From Halicephalobus mephisto (Eukaryota; Nematoda; Chromadorea; Rhabditida; Panagrolaimidae): 64,000 bases of DNA. Location: NCBI GenBank assembly GCA_009193035.1, contig SWDT01000002.1, positions 372,001 through 436,000 of the forward strand, written 5' to 3'. Shown piece by piece: positions 1-10,832 of this stretch. Every line of letters starts with the position of its first letter. Positions within the stretch are counted from its first letter, which is position 1. The notes beneath the pieces were generated by a model. The model was not told the origin of the DNA and searched no databases. It worked only from the letters and a program-made list of their open reading frames with translations. The position numbers and the translations under genes are program-made.

Positions 1-513
1 GTTTAGTTTTGGAAATGTTTAGTTTTGGAAAATTTTAAAATTATTTAAGCAATTTTTTTCGAAATTATTCAGTTTTAAAGAAATTTAGAATTTTGTTTTT
101 GGGAAATTTTGATTTTTTAAAATTATTTAATGTCGGAACAGCAACTGGACCAAAAGAGGACCTGGAGCGGTAACCTGAATATCAGGGAACGCGGGATACT
201 GTAGGACATGAATGAGACTTGGTTGCATTTTAAAAAAAATATGATTTTTCTGTTTTCTATCTTAACAGTTTATTTAAAAAATATAGTGACTGAAAATGGA
301 CACTATCTTTGATCTTCATTCGAACTGTCAAAGTTACTATTAGAACGGGGAACTGGACCAAAAGAGGACCTGGAGCGGTAGCCTGAATATCAGGGAACGC
401 GGGATACTGTAGGACATGAATGAGACTATTGTCTTTTGTTTGAAAAAAATATAATTTTTCTGTTTTCTATCCTAAAATTTAGTTTTTTAATTTTTTAATT
501 TTATTTTTTCCAG
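1..513. repeat. Low-complexity DNA with two copies of dispersed repeat A
   Basis: No gene is seen here. Two near-identical copies of a repeat lie at about 141-216 and 351-427. Each contains the strings AGGACCTGGAGCGGTA and GGGATACTGTAGGACATG. Related copies occur in the opposite orientation at 12095-12500 and 35105-35205, and in this orientation at 30105-30415, so this is a dispersed family. The rest is T-rich and A-rich filler and may be an intron of the candidate gene whose exons begin at 514. Confidence 0.6.
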
Positions 514-1665
514 TTATTTGGTGATATTAGTCCCGGATTGACGGAAATTATTCATCCAGAAGTCCTTCGAAAAGTTGTTTCAAGTTGGATTTTTAGGCTT
601 TGATCTTTTTTTTTAGGATTTCGAAGATAAAAAAGACTTGACTCTTCAACCGAAAAAACAAACAGTTTCAAAAATGCCCTCAGGCGAAGATTTGGATAAA
701 TTATTTTTGCATTTTTGGGCTGCAAACAAGGTCCGTAATTTGGAGTTGATGGCTCACTTCCTTTGACGATGGATATTTCCAAAAAAAAAATTCATTGTGT
801 TCAAAAAAGGAAAATTGCACTTTTGTGAATTTTTTGGAAGATTCAAAAACGAAAATGTAACAGATTTTTGAACGTGATTGAAGTTCCTGATGACGTCACT
901 TCCCAGGATTATTTTCGAATTTTTTTTCGATGAAATTAAAAAAAAATGAAAAAACGCAAATTATGGATTATATTTTTGTAAAAAATAAAAATTTTTCGAA
1001 ATTATCTCGACGGGAAATTTTGGGATTCAGATAAATGAAAAAATAAGTTTCAAAATTGGATTGCCAAATTTACCATTTTTTCGTTATTATGAAATTAACT
1101 CACACTTTACACAGGAAATTCAAAAATTACAAAAAAATAAAAATTTTTATAGTTTTTGAAAAGTCTAGAATTTAGGTAAAAAACAACACAATTTCGGAGT
1201 TGGATTGCCAGATTTACCACTTTTTTACTTTCACTCGCTCTTGCGCGGGAATTCGGAATTTCGAAAAATTATATTTTAAAAATCAAAAAAATATTGAAAT
1301 TTAAAATTTTTAAAAAATAATAAAATTTTTAAAATTAAAAAAATAATAGAAAAATTTAAATTTTAAAAAAATAAAATTTTAAATTGAAAAAATTAATTTA
1401 GTAATTTTCGCAGTTGAAAGTTCAAACTCAATTTGGATTCTGTAAAATCCAAAAATATCATTTCTGGACGAGACCTCCTGGAATGTCTCGGAGTCAACGA
1501 GGCAAATTGCTTCTCGATGACGTCATGGGGAGCTTCCTAACCGAATTTTCTTCTGTTTTTGAGAAAACTCGAGAAATCACAATTTTTCAAGTGCCAAAAA
1601 TAATAGTCTGCAATTTTCATTTTTTTTCGAATAAATTTAAAAATTTTTTTTATTTGAGAAATTAG
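514..1665 (+). CDS. Candidate terminal exons of an unrecognised gene entering from the left
   Basis: A good acceptor (TTTTTTCCAG) at 513 opens an exon 514-573 reading LFGDISPGLTEIIHPEVLRK. A 43-base intron (574-616) joins it in phase 0 to an exon at 617 beginning DFEDKKDLTLQPKK. That exon either runs to a stop at 764-766 (ending LELMAHFL) or uses a donor after 730 and joins, again in phase 0, the open frame from 1414 (acceptor TTTTCGCAG). The 1414 segment contains FWTRPPGMSRSQRGK and DDVMGSFLTEF. The composition looks more protein-like than the surrounding DNA, but I recognise no domain and the 5' part lies outside the window. It could equally be a pseudogene or chance frames; I favour a real gene only weakly. 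Confidence 0.33.
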
Positions 1666-2821
1666 AAAACATAAGAAGGAAAATCAACAATCCTCGGAAA
1701 AGCCCCTGAGGAAGTTTCGTTAATTCATTTCGGATGAGTTTCTGGTTCCTTATCCGCTCCGGGTCCGTCCAAGGCCCGAGGCTGATATCTGTCGACAAAG
1801 CCAGGGGTACTTTTTCAGAGTTTAGACTTTTTTGGAATGAATAAAAAAATTTGTCCTCGAAATTTCCGGGATTACGGTACTTGGATAAAATTAAAGAACA
1901 TTTTTAAAATCCTAAAATTTCCCAGAATTTAATGGGTATTTTTGGAATTTTATAAAAACGCAAAAATTCAATTTCACATTTTTTTGTCCTGAGTGGAAAG
2001 TTTCGAAAATTCGTGTTGGGATCATTTTTCGAAATTTTATAATAAATATTCTTAATTTTTATGAAAATGTAATTTTAAGAGTTTTTAGAAATAAATAAAT
2101 ATTAAATTTCACATTTTTTGTCCTGAGTGGAAAGTTTCGAAAATTCGTGTTGGGATCATTTTTCGAAATTTTATAATAAATATTCTTAATTTTTATGAAA
2201 ATATAATTTAAAAAATTTTTAGAAATAAATAAATATTAAATTTTACACTTTTTTGTCCTGAGTGGAAAGTTTCGAAAATTTGTAAAGAATAATTTTTGTG
2301 AAATTTTATAATAAAAATTATTAGTTTTTAATCATATAATCTGGTACTTGATAAAATGACGTAAATACAAAAATTTTCAAATCTCAATTTTACCTCAAAA
2401 AGTCCAAAAATAAAAATTAAATTAAAACTTTTTTTGTTTTTTAAAAATTTTTTTTGTTTTTAAATTTTTTTGTTTTTTTGAATTTGAATTTTAATATTTA
2501 ATATTAAAGTCAGTGAAAATTCAAATTTACAATTTTTGAAAAACAATTTTGTTTAAAAAATTCCAAATAAAAATTATCAAAATAATTCAAAAACAATTTA
2601 CATTTTTTTTGAAAATAATTTGATTTTTTTAATTATGTAATTTTTTTTAAGATTAAAAAAAATAAAACCTGGATTTTGTAGATTTGAAAAAAAAAATGGA
2701 ATTCAACCAAATTTTTTTTTCTGTCTCCTCCTTCCCGAAAAGACGAAACATCAGAATTGGACCTAAATTCGGAAAAGTCGTCAAATTTTGGATTTCTATC
2801 AATTCTTGCTCAATTTTGCAA
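1666..2821. other. Intergenic DNA with a ~131-bp tandem repeat
   Basis: From about 1979 to 2335 a unit of roughly 131 bases is present about 2.7 times. Each unit contains TCCTGAGTGGAAAGTTTCG followed by a TTCGTGTTGGGATCA-type core. A non-repetitive, more GC-rich stretch at about 1690-1815 may be 3' UTR or an unrecognised exon of the left-hand gene. The part from 2340 to 2670 is homopolymer-rich and shows nothing else. Confidence 0.5.
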
Positions 2822-5800
2822 ATGTTTTTATTAGCTTGTCTTATCAGTTTGCCTCTGGCGATAACTACCAATTCCGTGCCTATACCGATCTACATGGACG
2901 CGATGCTCGATTCCGGCCGGACTGTCTACGACAAACAATCCACTCCTACTCAGAAACAAGGTAGGTAATTTTAAAAATTATAAATTATAAATGATTTAAA
3001 AAAAATAAATTTTATAATTTGAATTATTTTAAAAAAATTATAAATCATTTAAAAAAAAATCAATTTTAAAAATTAAGTTATTTAAAAAAATTATAAATTA
3101 TTTAAAAAAATTATCAATCATTTTATAAAATTAATTTTGGAAATTAAATTATTTAAAGAAAATTATAAATTATATAAAAAAATCAATTTTAGAATTTGAG
3201 TTATTTTTAAAAAATTTGAAATCATTTTAAAAATTAATTTTTAAAATTGATTTTTTTATATAATTTATAATTTTTTTTAAATAACTTAAGTTATTTAAAA
3301 AAAATTACCAATCATTTTAAAAAATATGAATTATTTTAAAAAATTTTAAAAATCAGAAAATAATTTTTTTTATTTTAAAAAAAGCAAATTTTAAAAATTT
3401 TTAAGAAAATTATTTTTTGAAAATTAAAAAAAATAAATTTACAAATTTAAAAAAAAATTAATTTTGAAAATTTTTGAAAAATTTTAAATTTAGAAAAATA
3501 ATTTTCGAAATTAATGAATTACGTAAAAGTAAGTAATTGTTCTTCCAAAAATATTTTTATTTTTATAAATCATTGAAATTTCAGAATTCCAGCTGAGTAA
3601 AAAAAGCAATTTTCAATCACTTAAAAAAATAATTTTTAGTCTTTTCAAATTTTTTTAATTGCCTCAGGAAATTTATGATTTTTTCGACATCTGAAAACAT
3701 AAAGCATAAAATTTCAAAATTTCATAAATGTTGCATTTGCCGGCCTGTGTAATTATGAAATAAATGAATATCATAAAGAAGTTTTTTTAACAGATGCCTG
3801 AGGCACAATGAGCAAATTTGTATCGAACTCGAAACACGCAACAAAGCATAAGTCATGCCGAGAGGAACTGTATGTTCCTTTGTCGGTGCTAAGGGAATCC
3901 GTTCGGGACCAAATACTTTTTTGTCGGTGTTAAAGAAATCCGTTCGGGATCAAATACTTCTATTTCGGTATTAAGGGAATCCGTTCGGGACCAAGTACTT
4001 TTTTGTAGATATTAAAGAAATCCGCTCGGGACCAAATACTTTCTTGTGGATATTAAAGAAATCCGTTCGGGACCAAATACTTCCTTTGTCGGTGCTAAGG
4101 GAATCCGTTCAGGACCAAGTACTTTTTTGCCGGTATTAAGAAATCCGTTCGGGACCAAATACTTTTATTTCGGTATTAAGAAATCCGCTCGGGACCAAGT
4201 ACTTCTATTTCGGTATTAAGGGAATCCGTTCGAGACCAAATACTTCCTTGTTGGTGCCAAAAGAATCTGTTCGGGACCAAGCACTCTTTGTCTGTCCTAT
4301 AGGAGTCCGCTCGGGACCAAATACCTCCTTGTTGGTACTAAAGAAATCCACTCAGGAACAAGTGCTCTTCTTGTCAGTTGCCCTTCCCACTAATGATGAA
4401 GTGCTCGATCTAACAGTAAATTTACAGATTACAGTAAAATTTTTGTTTTTTAGGGATCCCGACGATGGTGAACTTGTCGATGTACATCGAGGGCCTCAGT
4501 TCCTTTAGGACACAAACCATGGATTTTCAGTGAGTTTTGAGATTTTTAATTTATCCAAATTAATCCAACTAGTATTTCGAAAATTCGTGTCGAGACAATT
4601 TTAGAATAATTTTTATTTTTTATAGAATTAGAAATTTTCAGAATACGATAGAAAACAGAATCGACTTTTGAAATCTTGGATTTTAATAAATTCGTATCGA
4701 GACAATTTTTATTTTTTATAGAATTAGAAATTTTCAGAATACGGTAGAAAACAAAATCGATTTTTGAAATCTTGAATTTTAATAAATTCGTGTCGAGACA
4801 ATTTTAGAATAATTTTTATTTTTTATAGAATTAGAAATTTTCAGAATACGGTAGAAAACAAAATCGATTTTTGAAATCTTCAATTTTAATAAATTCGTGC
4901 CGAGACAATTTCTATTGTTTACTGTACCGTAATTTTTCAGATTGGACGTTTATTTTCAACAATTCTGGAAGGACGAAAGATTAAAACACAACGAAACCAA
5001 GTGTGTTTTTTATGGTTACTGTAATTGTTAATTGGCAATTTAGGAGGATTCTGATTCGGGACAAAACCATCCTTCACAAAATCTGGCATCCGGATATTTA
5101 TTTTGCAAACGCCAGAATCGCGGAATTTCATGAAGTTACTCAGCCGAATTTCCTGCTTTGGGTCGAGCCGGACGGGTCCATCCTCTATGACACCAGGGTT
5201 TCGATGATCGTCATGTGCAGTATGAACCTCGCCAAATGGCCCCTGGATTCCCAACAATGTCATCTCAGGATACTGTCCTGTAAGATTTTTTATAAAATTA
5301 AAATTCTGTAAAAATTTCTAAAATCTTCCACACTCCAGATTGAAATTCCGAAACCTTCCAGAATCCCGTAGAGGCTTCTGGAATTTTTTTGAAACTTTGT
5401 AGAAACTTCTGGAGACTTACGAAATCCAAATTAAGATTCTGAAACTTTCGAAAATTTCCAGAGGATTCCAGAATCCATGAGAGATTTCTGAAATTTCCGA
5501 AAATTCTGCGGAATTTTTAGAAGACTTAAAAGTCAATTTAGTAATTTTAAAATTTTGGAAATTTCACAGAATTTTTTGAAATTTTACAGAATCAATAATT
5601 CTGAAATTCTCGAAAAACTTCAGAATTAATAAATAAATCCTGAAATCCTACAGAATTCTTCAAAAAAGTTACAGTATTTCCTGAAGTCTTCCAGAATCCA
5701 CTTAATTCTGAAATTTTTGAAAAACTTCTGTAAGATTTAAGAATTTATTTATTAATTCTGAAGCCTTCAAAAAAGTGACAGAATTTCCTGAAGTCTTCCA

Positions 5801-8800
5801 GAATCCACTTAATTCTGAAATTTTTGAAAAACTTCTATAGAATTTCAGAATCCATTTAATAATTCTGAAATTTTTGAAAAACTTCTGTAAGATTTAAGAA
5901 TTTATTAATTAATTCTGAAGCCTTCAAAAAAGTTACAGAATTTCCTGAAGTCTTCCAGAATCCACTTAACTCTGAAATTTTTAAAAACTTCTGTAAGATT
6001 TCAGAATCCATTCAATAATTCTGAAATTTTTGAAAAACTTCTAGAATCTTCCAAAAATCAAAATTAATTTCTAGAACCATCGAAAATTAAAAATTCCAAA
6101 AAATCGAAAAAATTGCTGAAATTCGTGTCGGGACCATTCTGAGACGATGTTTTAGTTTTTATAATAATGGATGAATGAATTTCAGATGCTTATGACATAA
6201 ATCAACTGAGAATTGCCTGGAATCTGGAGGAGCCTATTACGCGGAACATGCACATTGAAATCAGCGATATGCAGATCGTGAAACTTCTGCCTGGCCTCTG
6301 TGACGGTAACTACAGTACCGGCATCTGGAGTTGCGTGACAGCTGAATTCTTCGTTCAAAGAGAAATCACTCATCACATTATGCAGGTTTGTTTATTTTTT
6401 CAAATTTTAATTTAAAAATTCGTATCGAGACAATTGTGTAAAAAAAGTTTATTTTTAATTTTCGTAAAAAAAGAAAAATTAAATTTGGCATTTGGTCACT
6501 TTTCGCCAAAGATTCAAATTTGGCATTCATTCACTTTTCGCCAAAGATTCGGATTTAGTATTTAGTCACTTTTCGCCAAGAATTCGAATTTGGCGTTCAT
6601 TCACTTTTCGCCAAGGATTCAAATTTGACATTTAATCACTTTTCGCCAAAGATTCAAATTTGGCATTCATTCACTTTTCGCCAAAGATTCGGATTTAGTA
6701 TTTAGTCACTTTTCGCCAAGAATTCGAATTTGGCGTTCATTCACTTTTCGCCAAAGATTCAAATTTGGCATTTAATCACTTTTTGTCAAAGTTTAATTTT
6801 TCATTTTTTTAGAATTTTTCGAAATTAGAAAAGTTCGTCTCGAAACGATTTTGAAAAAAATTAGTTTTTAAAATTATGTTAATTTTGTAACAATTTTGGA
6901 AGATTTACATTTAAAAATTTTCATTATGTGGAGAATTTAGAGCTATGTACCGACAAGTCTGATTGTGATTATTTCGTGGTTCAGTTTCTGGCTTGATGTG
7001 GAAGCTGTCCCGGCGAGGGTGTCCCTGGCCATCACGACGCTTCTGACGCTTTCTACCCAGGCTTCCACCGCCAGAATGGCTTTACCAGATGTCAGTTATG
7101 CCAAAGCCATCGATGTCTGGTCTTCTACTTGCATGCTGTAAATTATTAATTACCGTATTTATCGTATAAATTTTTTCCAGATTTGTCTTCGGAGTCATGA
7201 TAGAATTCACAATATGCAATTTCGTCCAACGACAAGGTTAGTTTTAAAAAAAGTAATTTCTCACTTCTTCGCAACTAACTTTTCAAAAACCCCTCAGGCG
7301 CTTTAAATTTTATTAATTTAAAAATTTTTATTTTTTTATTAATTTTAAAATTTTTATCTTCTATAAACTTTAATTTTTTATTTTTTATTAATTTAAAAAT
7401 TTTTATTTTTTTTATAAACTTTAATTTTCTATTTTTTCATTAATTTAAAAATTTTTATTTTTTTATAAACTTTAATTTTTTATTTTTTTTTATTAATTTT
7501 TATTTTTTATTTTTTAGTAATTTTAAAATTTTTATTTTTTTTTTTGGAGAATTTTAAAATTTTGTTTTTTTTTAATTTTAAATTTTCGGTCGTAAATGGC
7601 GATTTCGACAAGTGTTTCTGGATGAAGAAGATACGTTACTCGGTGAGTTATGTCGGTAAAAATAGTGTCGCTAACCCGGCTTGCTTGTGTGCTTCCCTTA
7701 GGGGCTGGATAATCAGCTTTAGCCCAATCGCTTAACTTTAAATTTTTAAATTAATATTTCCTTGTTTGCTGTTTTTTATTTTTTTTAAAGTTGTGTAAAT
7801 TTGAAAAAAATTTAACTTTAGCGATGATGGCAATCCAGAACGGCAAAGATCCGGTGTTGGCCAGAAGGAAAAGCTGCGTTAACAAGGACCATGAAGCTAC
7901 AGTAATCCCTCAGAATCTGGGGGTCAGAGCGAGGAATCTTCTGGACAGGGCCATGGGAAGGACCGGGGAACAACGGTGTCTCATCGAGGTTCGTTGGATA
8001 GTGACTAAAATGATTAATTTCTAAAATTATTAATTTTTAAATTTTTAAATTTCTAAAATTATTAATTTTTAATTTTTGAATTTCTAAAATTATTAGTTTT
8101 TAAATTTCTAAAATTATTAATTTTTAAATTTCTAAAATTATTAGTTTTTAAACTTTCCAAATTATTAATTTTTAATTTCTAAAATTATTAATTTTTAAAT
8201 TTTTTGTTTTAGGACTGAATTTTGGATTTTAGCTATTTAGTTGAATTTCTTGAATTTAAATTGATTAAAACTCTCGAAATTGATATTTCTGGCTGTACGA
8301 GACTTGCTTTCCATTTTTTTCCTTTTTGATTTATACTGATTTCGAAATTCTTTTTGAATTAATTTTTCTTAACTGAAATATTGAGTTGATTTAATTATTA
8401 AAAAATTAATATAAAAATGAAATTATATATTACGAAATAGAGAAGCAACAAATGTCGTAAAGTCATATTTTTGATGATGACTGATCGTGTTTTTTTGAGT
8501 TACTGACTTTCTAGAGTGCTGTTGATGAGTATGGTTCCGCGACTCCTCAGCTACAGACCCGACGGACAGCCATCGACGAAAACGCCTTCGATAACGAGAA
8601 CCTTGAACGATCGTCGATGGATAACGCCATCATTAAGGGTCAGAAGAAGAAATCTCCCGAAAATGGAACTACTGTGATGTCTACTAATCCTCTTGCTTTC
8701 CCGGTTAATATTTCTGGATCTGTGAAATCCAATCATGAAGATCGTTGGAGAGAGAGGGAAGCGGAAAGACTGGCCAATTGGACCAAGACGACTTCGGTCC

Positions 8801-10818
8801 TGGAGTCCAGTCCTCCGATCTCCAACAAGACCTCCACCAACGAAGGACCCACTCTGGGAAGCGTCTTGTGGAGCAGGTTGCGGACTCAGGCTGTTTCCAA
8901 CGCATCTTCAGAAGAGATTCCAGACCCTCAGATGAGCGAAAAAAGAAATTCACATTCTTCAAAGTCTTCGAAGTTGACGAAGGTCGTCGGAATCGGAGAA
9001 AAGTGGACCACGGCCTTGAGGCAGATGCAGAGGAACAAGTGAGTTTATATTTGCAAATATTGCTGCTAGATCTCGATGAACCGGTGTGGTTCCATCAGGG
9101 ATGAAGAGCACGAGAGTTTCTTATTTACCCGAGCGATAATAAGATTAAGTACAATATTATACATTAACTAACTAGTTAACACTCAATCTGCATGTACAGT
9201 ATGCTCATTGTCTGACAAGTGAATTGTTTCCTTCCAGGACCGCAGATTCTGGTCTGATTACGTAATAGCAAGTTAATACACTAAATGACAAAAATTAAGC
9301 ACAATGAAAACTATGTATTAATAGCTAGTCAGCACTCAGTCCGTCATATATACAGTATGCCCATTGCTCGACAAGTACAGATTCCCTTCGAGATTTGACT
9401 TGATTTCGCAATAGCCAGTTAATATACTAAATGACAAAAATTAAGCACAATAACAACTATATATTAATAACTAGTAAATACTCGGTCCGTCATATATACA
9501 GTATGCCCATTGCTCGACAAGTAGAGATTCCTTTCGAGATCTGACTTGATTACGTAGTAGCCAATCGGTACATCGATGTGACAAAAATTAAGCACAATAA
9601 CAACTATATATTACCTAATTAGTCAACACTCGATCTTCGTGTACAGTACACCCATTGTTCAGCATGTAGATTCTTTCTCTTCGAGACCTAGTTTGATTAC
9701 GCAGTAACTGCACACAAAAAACATAACTTTTGATTTCGTAACAATTGCGAAATGACATTTTTATGAACATCTGACTTTTGTGATGAAAATTGTGACGTAA
9801 TAGTAATGGTTTTCATTTGTTACTACGCCGAAAATCACGATTTTTGTGTAGTTATCCACCGACATAACAATTAGTCTAAAAAACTACCATTTTTTACTTT
9901 TTGAATTCTCGTGCAAAAAAGCGAGGTTTATAAAATTGGAAAAAGTGGTAAATTTGGCAGTATATTTCGAAATCAACTCGTTTTTTAAATTTTTTTCAAA
10001 ATTTTAATTTTAATTTTTTTGAATTCCTGCGAAAAAATATAAAAGTAGTAAATCCGGCATTTACCAGTAAAATCGACTTATTTTTCTTCTACAGTAATCC
10101 TGGAAGTTTGTATCCAGACAATTTCGAAAAATTCAATTTTTATAAGTAATGGAGCATGTCTTCAACGAGCTCTTCGCACGACAACAATTACGAAATAACT
10201 GCCACATGAAATTAACCCATAGATTACTGTAGTTTTCATGAAATTCCTGACATTCGTCTCGGGATAATTTCACACCAACGCTTATTTTCGCTTTTTTATA
10301 ATATGAAATATAAAATAGCACGATAACAGTTACGAAATAACTACCACATGAAATTAACCCATAGATTACTGTAGTTTTCATGAAATTTCTGACATTCGTC
10401 TCGAGACAATTCCACATCAACGCTTATTTTCGCTTTTTTATAATATGAAATACAAGATAGCACGATAACAGTTACGAAATAACTACCACATGAAATTAAC
10501 CCATAGATTACTGTAGTTTTCATGAAATTTCTGACATTCGTCTCGGGACAATTCCACACCAACGCTTATTTTCGCTTTTTTATAATACAAGAAAAATCCA
10601 AAAATGCACGTTAAGATCCTCGGCATTTGATGACGGATATTATTCTTTTTATAAAAATATAACAGTATTTTACAATTAATCGGAAAATAAGGAATTTCAG
10701 GAAAATGGCGGCTCGACATGAGGCGAAGAAAATCGACCAGATTTCCCGATGGTCCTTTCCTCTTGCTTTCGGGATCTTCAACGGGGTTTACTGGATATAT
10801 TATCTTTATATCTGTTGA
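2822..10818 (+). CDS. Anion-type Cys-loop ligand-gated ion channel (nematode lgc/ggr-like)
   Basis: Ten exons join in frame to 590 residues: 2822-2960, 4454-4529, 4941-5000, 5044-5279, 6186-6385, 6941-7137, 7181-7236, 7822-7988, 8515-9038, 10701-10818. The start was chosen because it opens directly on a signal peptide (MFLLACLISLPLA); in-frame ATGs also exist upstream, for example at 2696. The Cys-loop pair is C150/C164 with 13 residues between. A second pair, C209/C220, is typical of glycine- and glutamate-type channels. TM1 spans about 240-258. A PAR motif (261-263) opens TM2 (ITTLLTLSTQ), the signature of chloride-conducting members. TM3 is about 295-315. A long cytoplasmic loop (about 320-565) precedes TM4 (WSFPLAFGIFNGVYW), which ends three residues before the stop. 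The product is a subunit of a pentameric surface receptor. The transmitter cannot be read from sequence. Introns are packed with repeats. Confidence 0.93.
3161..3272. repeat. Perfect AT-only inverted repeat (31-bp arms)
   Basis: Arms 3161-3191 and 3242-3272 are perfect reverse complements, with a loop of 50 bases. It lies in intron 1 of the Cys-loop receptor. With arms this AT-rich it may be a chance expansion product rather than a transposon end. Confidence 0.6.
3840..4390 (+). repeat. Minisatellite, ~42-45 bp unit, about 12 copies
   Basis: The unit contains AATCCGTTCGGGACCAAATA followed by a TTTCGGTATTAAG-like spacer. It sits in intron 1 of the receptor and runs to within about 65 bases of exon 2 at 4454. 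An open frame through it is only a by-product of the repeat. Within the unit, TTCGGGACCAA is a variant of the GGTCCCG-type core seen in other arrays of this window. Confidence 0.8.
4565..4915 (+). repeat. Tandem repeat, ~110-bp unit, about 3 copies, intron 2
   Basis: Each copy carries AATTCGTGTCGAGACAATTT and AGAATACGGTAGAAAACA. It fills intron 2 (4530-4940) of the Cys-loop receptor. The copies are highly similar, which suggests recent expansion. Confidence 0.8.
5330..6060 (+). repeat. Degenerate short repeats filling intron 4
   Basis: Variants of TCCTGAAGTCTTCCAGAATCC and AATTCTGAAATTTTTGAAAA alternate irregularly through the 0.9-kb intron 4 (5280-6185). The same kind of TTCTGAAAGTTTC/CAGAATCC filler recurs at 13850-14350, 15300-15780, 16650-18060, 28400-28900, 33430-33600, 54840-55200 and 58430-59500. 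Confidence 0.6.
6480..6790 (+). repeat. Minisatellite B (TCACTTTTCGCCAA), intron 5
   Basis: About ten copies of a ~31-base unit, TTCACTTTTCGCCAAAGATT plus a variable GGCATT-type spacer. Higher-order alternation of two unit types is visible. It is the reverse complement of arrays at 13435-13765, 20120-20320 and 22605-22885; a cousin lies at 44975-45175. Confidence 0.85.
9130..9700 (+). repeat. Tandem repeat, ~145-158 bp unit, four copies, intron 9
   Basis: The landmark TACAGTATGCCCATTG (or close variant) recurs at about 9195, 9352, 9497 and 9643. Each unit also has ATGACAAAAATTAAGCACAA. It lies in the 1.66-kb last intron of the Cys-loop receptor, between the long cytoplasmic-loop exon and the TM4 exon. 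Confidence 0.8.
9711..9850. mobile_element. MITE family C, copy 1 (TACACAAAAA termini)
   Basis: The element opens with CACACAAAAAACATAACTTT and closes with ATCACGATTTTTGTGTA, giving imperfect terminal inverted repeats. The inside has a characteristic TTGTGATGAAAATTGTGACG and a TTTTCATTTGTTACTACG block. Five further copies of about 150 bases lie at 14521-14674, 14745-14899, 43804-43956, 44814-44964 and 45183-45335. No transposase is present, so it is non-autonomous. Confidence 0.7.
10165..10590 (+). repeat. Tandem repeat, ~142-148 bp unit, three copies, intron 9
   Basis: Units start near 10175, 10317 and 10460 and share GAAATTAACCCATAGATTAC, TGACATTCGTCTCGGGACAA and CGCTTATTTTCGCTTTTTT. The ATTCGTCTCGGGACAAT portion is the core motif common to many arrays in the window. 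Long minus-strand frames here are repeat artefacts. Confidence 0.85.
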
Positions 10819-10832
10819 ATTTTTAATAAGAA

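Noticed and set aside
6480..6790. CRISPR-like regular array
   Set aside because: Unit and spacer are both repeated, spacing varies, and the context is an intron of a eukaryotic gene; it is a minisatellite.
7544..7735. Possible extra exon in intron 7 of the anion-type receptor
   Set aside because: Exon 7 to exon 8 joins in frame directly after TM3; inserting this segment gives no plausible phase, and the start is homopolymer.
8617..9104. Alternative frames overlapping exon 9 of the anion-type receptor
   Set aside because: Shadows of the real exon, whose frame continues exactly from exon 8 and into the TM4 exon.
10133..10719. Three overlapping minus-strand frames with the same peptide (ETNVRNFMKTTVIYGL)
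   Set aside because: They are translations of a ~145-bp tandem repeat within an intron of the Cys-loop receptor.
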